A stretch of DNA of 64,000 nt from Jackrogersella multiformis. Its lineage: Eukaryota; Ascomycota; Sordariomycetes; Xylariales; Hypoxylaceae. Positions 43,889 to 56,779 of the stretch are shown here, piece by piece (positions within the stretch are counted from its first letter, which is position 1; the number at the start of each line of letters is the position of its first letter). Both the position numbers and the translations under genes were made by a program. The notes beneath the pieces are model-generated. The model saw only the letters and a list, made by a program, of their open reading frames with translations. It was not told where the DNA came from and did no database searches. Location of the stretch: contig CADCXD010000009.1 in NCBI GenBank assembly GCA_902806575.1, positions 1,984,001 through 2,048,000 on the forward strand, read 5' to 3'.

Positions 43889-46800
43889 CTATCTCTCCCT
43901 TTGGATCAAGTTCCATTCATACTGGTTTTCGTTAGCTGCGGCTGCCCGTCTTGCTTAGTAGGGTTGGGGCATTATAATATAAACTTACCACTCGTCCGTC
44001 GTCATCACCGGTATAAACCATCTGCGGCATTGGCGTGATGCAAGTGATAGCTGCCTCCGTGTTTGTCCCCGTCTCGCTACGCGTGTCAATATGGTCCAGT
44101 CGTCGAACCAACTCCAGTGCCCATCTACCATCCTTGACAACCCGCTTCCATATGTTCACCCTCCCTCTTCTGTGTCCGGTGAAGATGAGGTAATTCTCCA
44201 GCCACTCGTTCCCCGACCCTTCATAGAAGGAACAAGAATATACATAGTCATCGTGCTCGGAACAAACATTCTGGTCGAGCATCAAGTCGCCGTTGATCGT
44301 GTACAACGCTACGTTAGGACCCGAGCACAGCATTATCTCGCCGGATACATCGTTAATACGAGCACACTCCACAGCCCGAGTGCTTGGCAACTTTCGAACA
44401 AATTCGAGACGATTAAGATCCCAAAGAAATGCGTGCCCGTCTCCGGAGATTGTCACCAGTGTACTGAAAGCCTTGGACACGGCAATTGTCGTGACCGGTG
44501 TCTTATGTCCGAAAAGCGAAGAACGATGCATCAGTTCGACAGGTTTACCAGATGTGGTCTGGATGGTAAACACGGACACGACACAGTCTTCGCCCGCGGT
44601 AATCAACGTCCTAGAATCTGCGACGACGACACAGGATATTTGGCCAATGTGCAGGTTTTCGCTAACGCCCGCGCTCTTCCGATTCTCGGTGTAATAGAAA
44701 CGCACACTGTTATCGGCATAACCCCACTCGAGGCATTTATCGAAGAAAGGGGGGAGGTTGAGGCGGAATGGGGATGAGCATAGCATGCGATCTTGCCGCG
44801 GCGAATATATTAATGAAGATACTCGTTCGCGACTTTCGAGAAGCGGATGAGGTATTCTTGCAAGAGCATGGCTGGCCGTGTCCAACCTCTTTACTGGATA
44901 CGACACGTTCTCCCGAGGGAGATGGGGTTTGTTGAAGACTTGATGTGGAGTCTGCCCAAAGTTATGGATGATACTTGTCGTGGCGTGTCGTTCATTCGTA
45001 TCTGTAATGTTGTCAAGATCTTTAGCACCATAGTACGAGAGATAATGGAACACGTTCAAATTCTCCACGGCCGCTTCGCCACGCTGCTTGTGGCCAAATA
45101 TCAAGTCAATCCATAGATGGAGTTGTTGGCTGACATAGGGACTCTCCAGAGCCTCGCGATGTTTTGCGATGAATATTTTTGGGTCACCTTTCGCCCACGG
45201 AGGTAACTCGACATTATTCACCCGTCCCCCGTCCCCTTGGCGGTCGCCGAAGTTGTATCCGTTGACATTTGTCAAAAAGTCTGGGAGACAAAAGAACTCA
45301 GGTATTAGTTCTCGTACATCGGATCCATTATCCTGGGAAGCCGATTTCCACGATCCTTCGATCGAAAAGAAAAGTCGGTCTGCGTGATCGAAAGAGCCAC
45401 CTTGTAGGAGGATGAATGACTGCACAAACGGAGGTAATCGAATCAGGTATGATGCAACTATCATAGCAGATGAATAATGAGTCCCATAATGGAACGGTGT
45501 CTCGCCAATCTCAGCTAGACTGGTGTATCTAGATTGATAATCAGACTGACGCCGTGTAGTCTGTGCACCCATAGGCTTTGATAAATCTCGAAATGTCGCC
45601 GGGTCGTTTAAATCCAATTCTTCGCTGGTGTAGTCTGCTAGAATCCATGGGAACACTGGGTACTGTGTTAAATCATTGAATGTGCGACCCGCCATCGTGT
45701 TGATGAGCATCAAATAGTGGAAGTTCGAAATTTCCCCTCGTTGCCACCGCCGCATGAGAGGGTTCCAAGGAGAAGAGTTGAAAATGCTGCCAAATTTTGA
45801 TCCAAACGTCTGGGGAGACTCTTCGAAGACCTTGAGTGATTCTAAACGCCAGGCGTCTTCCGGATTGGGTAACGAGTTAGCCCCTGCGGTGTGTGGAGTC
45901 TTGTTGCTGAGCCTGGAGAAGACTTCGTCTCTCATCGTAGGATTCATGGCGGTCAAAAGATAACTACGGCCGTCCGTGAAGAATATTTCAATGGCCACGT
46001 CCCTAAATAAGAACCGACGCTTCGATATACTTATGACGTCTTGCCATTTCCAGCTACGCGAGTCTTGAGCGCTGCGGCTTGTGGTCTGGCGGTTCTCGCT
46101 TGACTTCGTTCCGGTGATTATTTGAGAGAAAGGATCGCGTTCTTCAGCTGGTGCTTCCCATACGTTCACTATCTCTCCATCCGCACACTGGAAAAAATTG
46201 TCCATTATATAAAGAGCATTCTTCCCGATTAGAAGAATGCCCTCAAACGCCTCAAGACCAATGACACGAGAGACATTGTATACTTGCTGCACAGCGTCAC
46301 CTTGCTGCAGGCGTCTCATCACCCTCCGATTCTTATCTTCAAACCCGTCATCGGCTTCGTTAGGATCATTAGGGTCATCAACCATCTCAAAATCGTCCTC
46401 AGGGATGACCGATTGCGCAAGTTTAGTGTCGGTCTGCGAATCAGTGGGTAGACCATCAGGATCATCTTCGGCGCCCTCGCCTTGGCTGCTTATCTGCCCG
46501 CGGGGTATGGATGACGAGGTAGGTTTTATCGAGGCAGTAGCCACAGCAGGTGAAGCTTTTGTATCCGTCTTGTGGGTAGAAGTTGGTAGTTGATCTGCGG
46601 TTCTACGCTTCGGTTGGTATTGGTCGTGGTCGGTAGAGAGGTCCGGTAGGAGTCGTAGGCGCATCCGGTTGCGACCTTCTGTCCTGTCAAGTTTCCACTT
46701 CGTAGGACTAGGCTCATATAGCACGGCTCCCGGCCGGTGAAGATCTCTTTGCATCTTAGAAAAGGAGGACGAGAAGAAAGTAACATCGTCCTGTTGGTCT

Positions 46801-49800
46801 TGCATGAGACGCTGGTGCTTAAAATGCTCAGAAGCATATATAGACTTCATCCAGGCGGAGTTAGCCATATCATGGCGAAGCAGGATATTATCTCGCTCGA
46901 TCATCTCCAAGTGCCATCGTCTCAGAGTTTCTTTCCGCTTCATCATTCGCGATTTAGCCGTTTCTGATGTGCGTTGGTTTTCAACGCCGACGAAGTCTTC
47001 CCAGGTCCGTGAAACTCCGCCGTAAAACAATTCGTCAAGCGAAGACCGGTGTTCATCCACCCATTCAATGAAGGTGTCTGTATCGAGTTCGGTCAGTTTC
47101 TGAAAGTCTGCTGCTAGCGAGGCCTGATCTGAGGTCATGAATAGTCGAAATAACGACAAGCATTCCTCGGGTTTCTGGACGAGCATGATGCGCCAGATAT
47201 TGACAGCAGCAAGCCTTACGGCTCGCCTCGCGCCCACTAATTTGATATAAAGTTGATACCAGAAAAGCTTCATGTATTCGTCATCGGGGGATAATGACTC
47301 CAATACAACCATCTGCCAGTACAATATCTTTTCCATCGAGAAATTAGCTTCCAGTTCGGTAGTTTGCGGGTCGTCCATCTCCGATAGCCTCAGCAGAACC
47401 AGCTTGAGAAACGATCCTCGAATAGTCGTCACCGCTTGGCTACACAGCCTAACGGTCTTCATTTTCGCAACATCTGGCTTCTGAAGGTACTCCAGTAACA
47501 GCCCGGCAAAATCCAACATCGATTCAGTGCCGTTCATGAACCATCCCTCAAAGATTGCCTCAACCATATGGAGACTGAATCTAGCCATATTGGTAAGCAC
47601 TTTTGGTTCGCTAAGAGCTTTCCAGTCGAGCTTGATGGAGGTGGATATGTGAACGATAGTACTTTTTAACACGTATGACTCGAAGTATGCTTGGTGTTCT
47701 TGGAATCCAGGCGGCACCTTAAGAAACAGCCCGAACCCAGGAAATTCTTTCCGCACCAGTAACTGGTCTATAAAGACATTGATGATAAGCTCAAGGATGC
47801 CTTCGACCAATCCGTGACCGATGTTTCGATCGATAGACTTCTTATTTGAAGACACCATGTGGACAAGGCGACTTGGGCTGGATTGGGCCGACTTCTGAGA
47901 GGTTAGAAGTACGAAAGACGAAGCTTTCCGTAATTGAGTTCCTCGGTGAATATTTCCTTGGGTTGGTAGTGACGCATCAGTTGTGCTAGAGGTTCTAATT
48001 ACCGGGGCAGTACTCGATATTCCACCAACTGGGCGAATGATGACATCGCCGCCCTCGAAAGTAAGTATCGAGTCCCTAGAGTTAAGTTCCGTCTCGGGGT
48101 TTACTGGATCTGCGCTTACGAGAGCAGGATAAAGGGCAGACAAAAGCAGCCTTACGTAGTCTGACGACAACGCGAAATCTCGGAAGTCGACCGATCGAAC
48201 GTGAAGGTCCGCCATGAATCGGATGACGGCCTGAAGGACAGCACCATTGCCAGCATGTCGTTCAACTCGTGGTTGGGCCGTTTCTTGAGTGACGGTTAGT
48301 TTAATTCTACAGTAAATGGTATAAGACTTACGACGGGATTCCAGCTCTTTTTGAAGTGACATTGACCGTGCTCGTGGTCTTGTCCCTGAAGATTCATGGC
48401 TAGCTACTGTAGGTTCTGCTAAGTTAGAATCGGCCAAAGGCGGCGAAGCCGGGTCCTCTTGGTCCCTGAGGATGTCCTTCAATGCATGCTGAGTCATAGC
48501 CGTAATGATTGGCAACGCATCCGGATTGACAATTTTGCACTTCCCAAACGTTTCCAGCAAGTTAAAAAAGTCGAAGTTCTTCTCGAAATCTATCTCTGCA
48601 ACGTCATATCCGAAGAGAATGCTGAAGCAGATGGGCCAAAGAGTCGGTATGTCCCACCATCGTTTAAGGCGGTGGGCCATAATACAAAAGCCCCCAGTCT
48701 TGCCCGAGAATTTGTTGATATAGGCTGTACCATGAGTTACTAGAAGTCTAGCAAGTATCTTGCAGCCGTATACTACAATTTCCGGATCGCTTTCTGTGAG
48801 AAGATACAAAAGCCACTGGACCATCATCAGCTTAGAGTCATTTTGAGATGGCCGAGCGTCAAGTACCTTGTTTGTTACCGTTTTGGCAAATTTCCGAATG
48901 ATTGCCAAGTTCCCCTTTTCACATAACAATTGGCTATACATATCCAACAGGCGTATACCGACCTCTCTCTTCGTAAGTGACCGTACGTCATGGCCGACCA
49001 TTCCATTTAGATGAGCTAGAGGTCGCAGTGGGACGTTATGTGAGGGTCGACGGTTCGCTGGCTTTGGAGTACGTGGGAGGGACCTCGACGGAGGATGGAA
49101 AGCATAAGTAATAAATAAAGCAAGCGACTGGTGCACTTCTGTATTATAATTACACTTGACGAGATTCTTGACAGTGCTTATAAAAAAGGGGAGCACATTC
49201 TCTGGCAGAGGCTCAGACTTGACGGCATCAAGGAGTCTCTTCACAATTCCTAAAGAAGAGTGGTGTTAGCATAAACTGAGATACTTACCAAAGTCTCAAA
49301 CTACTCACGCATTCGAAGTAGCCTGCGATTGTTATACTGGTGATACTTGCTCATCACAGCGAAGTCGACGAACTGTTTGTAATAGAGCTCTTGAACAATG
49401 GGCCCGCATTTTCTCCAGCCATCAAAGTCGACAAGGAGAATACGATATGCTAAAGGATTTATGATGACCGAATCAAGAGGATCTCGGTGTTTGTATCCGA
49501 TAAAGCCCAATACGAGGCTAAGGAGTTGGAAGCATAACTTGTCCTTTTCGGAATCCGGCATCGCTAACCTCCCCGTCACAGTTTCACTTACAGGTCCACC
49601 AAAACCGAGCTTGGTTTTTAGTAGAATGCCCAAGATCGCGTATCCCCCGTCCTTCTCCATAGCCTCGCTATTCCGCCAACTTGAATTGATGCATAGGAAG
49701 ACCATCTCGACAGCACGGACCAGCATCTCATCTGAAGAAGCTCGTTCAATCAACTTCAACGCGAGTGGCGTGAAACCGGCGAGTTGCCAAAGGGCATTGT

Positions 49801-51913
49801 CGAAGAACTGAGGTGTTGAAACAATAGGGTTCCCGGTCAGGACTGCTACACCATTTGAGCGAAGAAGGGCGTCATTAATCGAGGGTAAAGCCGTATTGAT
49901 AGCTATACCCGTGCCATTCTTAAGGACCATCTGTACAAGAGTATGAGCCGGTCCACGAGACAAAGCACGAAAGAGCTGCGACTCTCCAAAATGCTCCTTT
50001 TCCCGAAATATCGAAGACGGCAGAACACTAAGAAGGATTTTATGTTCTGGTACCACTTGGCTTGCCTTGTCCCTGATAACCTTCATTATATCGGATTCAT
50101 CTTTTCCATTGCTAACGAGGTCGTTGCGGAGCCCCAAAGCAGCAGATGCCGTGTAGGTCTGGAACCCACCGAGGCAGTCTTGAAAATTCCCCTGGTAATG
50201 AGTTCCTAATCGGCTAGGTACTGAAAGGAAATCATCGCTTAACACATCATCGAAAAGATGGGCCGTACCAAGAGACCATTTAGAATATATTAACCCAGCT
50301 CCTATATGAGAAGAAAGCTCCCGCGGAGTTCCTAGAAATGCCTGGACTGGCATGCTTTTGTTACCTGTTGAGGTGAAGGATGCGAAACTTTCCGTGCTGC
50401 CATTTGATAATGGCGGAGAAGCAGGATACGAGGCACGTATTTGTTCAACAAACTCACCATTCACATATAAGGAAGCTTTGCTCGGGGTCATCGTCTTAGG
50501 TCGCCGATGGACCACTACAATGTGATACCATTTTTTTTCCTTAAACGTGAACGTTCTAAACCTGACACTCGGTCGTTGCGAGGTGACTGAGGTCTGCAAA
50601 ATGAAATTGTGCGTATCCTTTTCAATATATGCGAGAACAAAACAGGTTTGAGTCGAGTCGAAAGCGCCAAAGAGAGTAGTATGGGACCTTGGATCAAACT
50701 GATCGACTCGTACCCAAGCAGCAAATGTATATCCGGAAGATGACTGAGGTGGGAATGGGCGGCCTATGCTCGGCAACTCGATGGAGGAGTGGCCATATTG
50801 AGAGAGGTCAAATTGTATGAATGGAGGTCCGCCATATTTGTGCATTGCCTCCAAGCAAAAATCCGACGAGTTCAGTGAAGGGTTAAGTAGAAGTTCCTGT
50901 GCATCAACAAGTTGGTTCACACCGAAGGGCATGAGAGATCGACACAGTGTTAGGACTGTTTCCCGCTCGGCATCGTTAAGGGGCGAATTTTCGTCAAAAG
51001 CGAGTTTTAAGAATCGGGACAACACGCCAGTCTCGTGAACAAGGCACAAGTTAATGTTCGAAACATTTATGACTGACAGTAAGACCTTGAGTACAAGTAA
51101 GGATGCCGTATTTTCCGGGGCCATCTTATCGCGTGGTAATGATTCCCAAAAGTCCACGATTGTACGAACGACCTCGGCATTTTGTAAGGTTGACTTTGGG
51201 CCGACAGTCTTTTTTATCGCCGCTTCGATCGATGCTATCTGAGCACCTAGGCGCGTAACCTCGTGATCTTCACTCCTGGTGCCATCTTCGCCAGTGCCAG
51301 ATTCAGTCGGCGCTACCAGGACCCAAGGGATAGCATCTTCCAATACGGCAGAGCAGCATAGTTGGTCCAATGTAGTGTCATTAAGCGCCAAGGCGAAAAG
51401 CTTCCCAAAGAGCTGGCAGCTCGTCCATAAATCCGAGTCGCTGCCACCAAGGCCAATGCTTGCTATTATTTGCTCTAAAGCCTCCCACCCACCGCCTTCG
51501 ACTCGTGTGCGAAAATACCGTCGGTTACCAGGATGGTTGCGGAAAGCCGCAGCTAGCACACTGAAAACAGCATTGAGTAGGTCGAAGAATCTCCTCTTGT
51601 CATTCTCGTCCCGTTTCTGGAGGTTATAGAAGCCTGAGAAGGACCGAAGCACGTCAAATAAACGGTGAAAGCCGTGAAGATGTCTGAAGTCATCTTGGAC
51701 AGAGCTTGGCGGGGCAGTCGCGGATAGATGTTGATGAATCTGGAGTATTTGGCTTAATAAGGGTTCGAATCTTGGGTACCCGTTGCTTAAGGATGTCGAA
51801 AGGGTAGAGGATACGGCATCGAGGAGAGCCTGAAGGACATCGGTAGCTTTAGACGTCGCCAGCGGAGTGGACGCGGATGTGGACGAGCGATAGCGACCTG
51901 GCCGCAAAGACAT
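43889..51913 (-). CDS. BPH1: BEACH-domain WD40 protein (beige/neurobeachin family, Bph1 type)
   Basis: Giant scaffold protein of the beige/neurobeachin family, linked to vesicle trafficking and lysosome/vacuole or cell-wall sorting. Four exons: 51913-49309, 49249-48332, 48283-43989 and 43921-43889, giving 2616 residues. Residues about 390-490 form a ConA/LamG-like region (YTFAAWVRVDQFDPRSHTTL, then KKWYHIVVVHRR). The pre-BEACH PH domain is at about 1836-1952. The BEACH domain is at about 1990-2270, with WQRGEISNFHYLM and AGRTFNDLTQYPVFPWIL. WD40 repeats follow from about 2316. The last exon adds YEWNLIQRER, restoring the usual YTGDDDGRVYEW ending; without it the frame runs on to a wrong stop at 43932. 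Intron 2 (48331-48284) is 48 nt, a multiple of three with no stop, so retention would leave frame open. The first true ATG is 51913. Confidence 0.94.
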
Positions 51914-53242
51914 TTTGATGGTGACCAAAGACTAAAGATTCGCGGGAAATTGAATTCATGCTTTCTTCATATTACACGGGTCGAAAATGCCAGTACCCGG
52001 TTGGGTTCTAGGCTGCCGTTTACACTGGAGAGCATCGAAGATTTAGAGGATTCAGCTCTCGCGAAGGGATCCGGAATAAGCAAAGCACTTTGCGCGGTAC
52101 TGGAGGTTGGCTTAACACAGTTTTAAGGGGAGGGTCTATGGTTGAACTGCTAATATAATAAAGCAATTCGAAGCCGGTTTGTTAAACCTCCAAATTATAT
52201 GTGAATGAGTTTAAGTTTTGTTGGTCTATGGATCCGACAGCTCTATGATAGCTGAGTCGACGTCAAATCAGTTTGGGAAGTTCCAACCTTGGAAGTTGTC
52301 AGCCTTAGGACTTCAGCACTACCTTGGTACCTCCTACCGAGACTCCTAGAGCCTAGAGCCTAGAGGTAGGTAACACGCGCATTGTGGCTTGTGCGCCTGG
52401 GCATTTAGTTGACGCCTAGCGCTGTAACACAACGTATTTTATCGCATCCATATATCCCTCTCCATTATAGAATATTCACATTTGGAGGTTCTTGTACTAA
52501 AAGAGTTCTTGCTTAGGACAGCTCGAGACTACCTCCCTAGGTAGGTACCTATAACATTCCCAGTATCAGATATTCGTTCGATAATCCAAGGTTACACATC
52601 ACTCATGGTGATTTCAAGACCAAACATTACGCAAGAAGGCAGGATGGGATTTTGAGCAACGATATCAATCAGCCACACCATCCTCGCTACTATTGGGTTA
52701 GACATGACAATGACCCTTTGAGCAACGCATACATAATATGCTGAAGCATATCGGAGCTTAGAATTCAGCATTGCTACAGGAATGAAAAAGGAATAGAATT
52801 CCGAGACACTCGTGCAGTTGACGGTATAGAGAATGTTACCCGAGCTGAAGCGGCAGTTCGGTCGCATAGTCGGCGATACATTCCAACACCTCGGCCGTCA
52901 ACTGCACCAGCTTCAGTAACACGCTCTTTGGTATCGGAGAGATTGACTTGTGACCTGGGCAAACTGAACGACAACCTGGTAAATATGCCTTTTCCATAAT
53001 AAAAAGGGAGAGAAAAAGCAAGGGACACCCATAGTAGGTACACAAGAAGTCCGACAAACGAAGCTAGGTAGCGATCAACAAATCCTAGGCGACATAGATC
53101 CTTTGTTCTCAGATACCCCCTACCTATGTCGTGCGGCTGGGCCTCAAAGCAACTGACGGCTCGTACCGGCAAGTTCGGCTTCAAGAATTACCTGCATAGG
53201 AACTGATTTTGGCCACTTATCATCACCAAAAAGAAAATAGCG
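51914..53242. other. Divergent intergenic region BPH1 / sulfotransferase-like
   Basis: No firm gene. The minus-strand segment at 52592-53184 has overlapping open frames with some coding-like stretches (KLVQLTAEVLECIADYATEL), but no recognisable family or convincing splice model. Motif copies are at about 52365 and 52529-52551. Confidence 0.5.
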
Positions 53243-54273
53243 ATGCATTTAAACGGGTGGTTCTGTTGGCTTCTCGAGAACTATATATACGCCAGGCCGG
53301 AACCGCCACCACGGAGACGCACCAAGCCAATGCAAGTAATATGCGTTGGGTTTCCGCATTGCGCATCCAAGTCCCTCCAGCATGTCCTAGCAAGACTAGG
53401 CTATGATCCCACATACCATTTATGGGATATTGCCAACGAGGAGCCAACCTACGCTCCCCAGTGGGTACGGTTGTGCCGCAAGAAGTGAGTCTTTATTGAT
53501 CGAATGATGAGCCTCGGGCTCACGCTGTAGGTCTGCAGGTGGTTCGGCCGGCCTCATAGCGAGTGTACCATCACCCGGGCTGAATTCGACGCCGTGCTCG
53601 GTCATGCAGTCGCCGTGACGGACGCGCCGGTATCGGTATTCGCGATTGATCTCATCGCTGCTTACCCCGAAGCCGAGGTTGTGCTCAACTACCGCGAGGA
53701 TATCAGCGCCTGGTACCGCAGCGTAAAGCGCACGATCGCCCGTGCCAACGACGACTGGGGATTCTTCTTGCTGTCGCGCCTTAGCCCCGACTGCTTCTGG
53801 ATTTGGCAGTACTACGTGCGCTTTATGTGGCCGGGCTTGTTCCGAGCTTTAGACGGCAATATCGAGACCAGCGCCGCGAGGAATGGGAAGTGGGCTTGCC
53901 GCGGTGAGTACATGCTATATTTGATATCTCATACCCATCTGTATTCATTGTACTGTAGGCCGATGCGCCGTGGCGTTACCCGCTAATGTGTAAAAATCTA
54001 GAACATAATAACATGATTCGTAGACTTGTGCCTAAGGACCGGTTGCTAGAGTGGACGGTGGAGGATGGATGGGGGCCGTTGTGTGAATTCTTGGATAAGC
54101 CGGTTCCCAACGGACCTTTTCCTCGTGCCAACACGTCTGCGGGCTGGGAAGACATGGAGATAGCGATGCTGAGGAAATATAAGATCCAAGCGGCACAGAC
54201 CTTGGTCCTCTCGTCTGCGATTGTAGTAGGGATTTGGACGATTTCTTCCGGCATTTGTTTCAATTGCGCCTAA
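53243..54273 (+). CDS. Fungal sulfotransferase_4-like protein with degenerate P-loop and C-terminal helix
   Basis: Three exons, 53243-53484, 53539-53903 and 54002-54273, all junctions in frame: 292 residues from the ATG at 53243, or 263 from that at 53330 (MQVICVGFPHCASKS), where family homology begins. It resembles the large fungal sulfotransferase_4 family of P-loop proteins. The segment VVLNYREDISAWYRSV matches the conserved R-x-S-x-x-WY-x-S region that binds the 3'-phosphate of PAPS. FPRANTSAGW and a C-terminal helix (TLVLSSAIVVGIWTISSGI) are also typical. In place of the usual GLPRTGT-S-L phosphate-binding loop this protein reads GFPHCASKSL, losing the central Arg-Thr-Gly-Thr. It may be catalytically altered or inactive. 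The true substrate for the family is unknown. Confidence 0.75.
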
Positions 54274-55685
54274 TCTAGCAGAAGGTTATAAAGCTTGACG
54301 CATACTATTGAACGTGACGTGAAGGACAATAATATTCCCGATACATAATCTGGCTGATACAGTTGAGGAGAATAATATTGCCCCTTTTTTCATTAGCTAG
54401 GAAACAATGTTTCTAGATTTTGATATGAAAGCCAAGCATCAAACGTGTTGCCTCTATTGCTTAAACAAAGCCTATTACATGTCTAGGCACTTATTAAAAT
54501 GCATATTTCCCTATGATCGATAATCTGCAACATTACGCCCATGATTGAAGCATTGAGGACGGCGAAGAATCTGAAAGACGATGATCATCAACATCAGCCT
54601 CTCTATTTCTGAATTACTGGTTAAAAGATACAATTTATTGTACTTAGAAGTCTGCCATGCTCTCTATTGACTAAAGTTTAATAAGCCTTGCAGTTATCAC
54701 GACATACCTAGTTAAGCTGTGATTATTTGTCTATCTAGACACATGTCTAGGTAGTAGGTAAGCATGATTTCCAAAGTTATCGGTATTATGATGGATTTAA
54801 ACAAGATGATGAAAGCTACCTAGGTACTCAAGGTTGAACTGATGAACCTAACAGCTAACTAGGTAATTCGTAATACCTAATCTACGAGTGAGACAAACGT
54901 AGTGCACCTAGGTAAGTCAGGTGAGCATCGCCAGGGGACCATACCGCATCTTTAGTTATCCTCGAAAGTAGGTGAGTGTAATAGTGATTACCATTGGCAC
55001 TAAAAGTTACATAATGTACACAGCGGTCAATATAAAAACACCTAAGATACCATCTCATATTTAACACTGTAGTATATCCACTTCAGCCAATCGAGCATAT
55101 TATTAAATATTTATGCCTAATAGTACCTACCAAGGTAGACGATGTTTTATTACAGTTCGTAATGTTGGTTAAAGGGGAAGAGTTGTTGAGCAAAGGAGAG
55201 CACGTGTCATCGTACCAAGAAGGAGTTTCGAGTCAAATACCGTACAGCTGATCCAGGCAGCCAGGACCGCAAGGGCCACTAATTTGATCTACGGGGCTAA
55301 CGGGAGGTTGAGTGGCCAGAAGAGCTCCGAAGCTGGAGGCGCGACCCAAACCAATCAAGCTTCTATCTTAATCCTAGCTCGATTGTGTCATACCATTGTT
55401 ATCTGAGGTCAGCTTCCTAACATTAAGGCACTTCCCATAGCATCCGATACCTATTATCGCAAGAGCAATAGTGTATGTCCATTTAGGTAGTGTAGTATAT
55501 ACAGTGCAAATGTACCTAGGTACCTAATGGATTGATAATTTAACACAAAGAGAAAAATGAGGAATTAATCGATTCTTTACCACAACTTACCAGTGGTTTT
55601 TTTAAGCCTCCTATTCCATTGCACCAGTGGCAAATCCATCCATCCATAGCATTCTCAGGGTCCAACGGATGCATAGGCAGCTCAT

Positions 55686-55735
55686 ACACGTACCTACCTC
55701 CTAGGTATGATACCTGTCTACCTAGGTACCTACCG
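55686..55735. repeat. Cluster of the dispersed TACCTAGGTA-type motif
   Basis: Two CCTAGGTA cores with flanking GTACC and ACCTACC units, in a gene-free stretch. Another perfect double core (GTACCTAGGTACCTA) lies at 55512-55526. Confidence 0.8.
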
Positions 55736-56238
55736 ATAGGCTGACTCGACTGATAAGATAAGTACCGAGTAGTGGTGTCGTCCTTATCGCTAGCCAATTG
55801 CCCCCGAGACTCAACAGATTCAAAATATGTCTAGGCCTATTTAGGTGCTCATCGGCAGCCGCGTGAACCGGAACCGATTAGGATGGGTCTTGTCTCCATT
55901 GCTCATTTGTGTACCTACATACAACCTGTCCCGAGGTAGCTGATCCCGTAATCCTATTCCGGTCATATTACCTATCTTCCATACTGGCAGACACTGGACT
56001 GGATAGGATATATCAACGCTCTTCCGAGACTGAGACACGAGGGATAATCGTACGAAACCACTATTGGAAGATTTTCGACGTCATGAGCGGATTAAGATGA
56101 AGCATGTGAAACACGAAGCTCTCAATAAAGTAAAATAAAGTAACACTGATGGATTGCCGTCCTTTAAGGTACTTAGGTAGGTACATAGACCTCGGGGGCT
56201 TCCACCGATAGGTCCACTACCTTGATAGAACACGGTCT

Positions 56239-56310
56239 AACGATTTGTAGTTTAGTGGTAAAGTCAGCCTGTCACGCTAGCTCCAGTGGAACCTTGGAAC
56301 CTAGCATTTC
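56239..56310 (+). other. Degenerate tRNA-Asp-like relic
   Basis: The string TAGTTTAGTGGTAAAGTCAG followed by CCTGTCACGC resembles the A-box/D-arm and anticodon loop (GTC) of tRNA-Asp. The anticodon stem pairs imperfectly (one mismatch, one wobble) and no TTCRANY T-loop/B-box follows at the right distance. It is therefore not an intact tRNA; it could be a pseudo-tRNA or the head of a tRNA-derived SINE. Confidence 0.35.
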
Positions 56311-56779
56311 CGTCCTTATCTGGTTGGCCCAGCGGCTGTGTGCGTCACCTGCGCTGCTCCACGCTGGGGAAGGCAGCCATGATGCTAAGTACATAGGGTG
56401 TACCTAGGTACTTCGTACCCGCGACACAGCAGTCAAGATGTACATACCTGCCTATGTAGAGCTCGGGTGCATTGCTCATTGCTGTGGCAGCCACCCTTTA
56501 TCTATCTTCCCGCTTTCGCTGAACGAGCTTTCTTTCCTTCTTCTTCTTCCTTCCCATCTTTCGATCATCCAATCCATCATCAACCACAAAGTATCATCAT
56601 CTTTGCGGTATATCAACCCCTGGGACATCATTTATTTGGTTTCTCGGGTTTTCCCTTTCTTGTGGTTTTTCTCGGTTCCCTTGAGTCTCAGGTAGACTTA
56701 TCTCTCCCTACGTGTGGTCCGCAGTCGTAGTATTCGTTATCACTCTGCTACCATCCAGCATCCATCATCACCCATCAAT

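Larger units (their letters stand above)
54274..56779. other. 2.5 kb intergenic region
   Basis: No gene is supported. Motif copies are at about 54748, 54815-54830, 55508-55528, 55686-55735, 56168-56180 and 56398-56412. A tRNA-Asp-like relic lies at about 56239-56310 (separate entry). A long CT-rich stretch at about 56515-56580, upstream of PRB1, resembles fungal pyrimidine-rich promoter/leader sequence. Confidence 0.55.

Noticed and set aside
43932..43988. Stop at 43932 as the BPH1 end
   Set aside because: A GTAAGT at 43988 and a terminal exon at 43921-43889 restore the usual DDGRVYEW ending of the family.
52592..53184. Overlapping minus-strand frames with an amphipathic helix
   Set aside because: No consistent exon model and no recognisable family; left as possible but unsupported.
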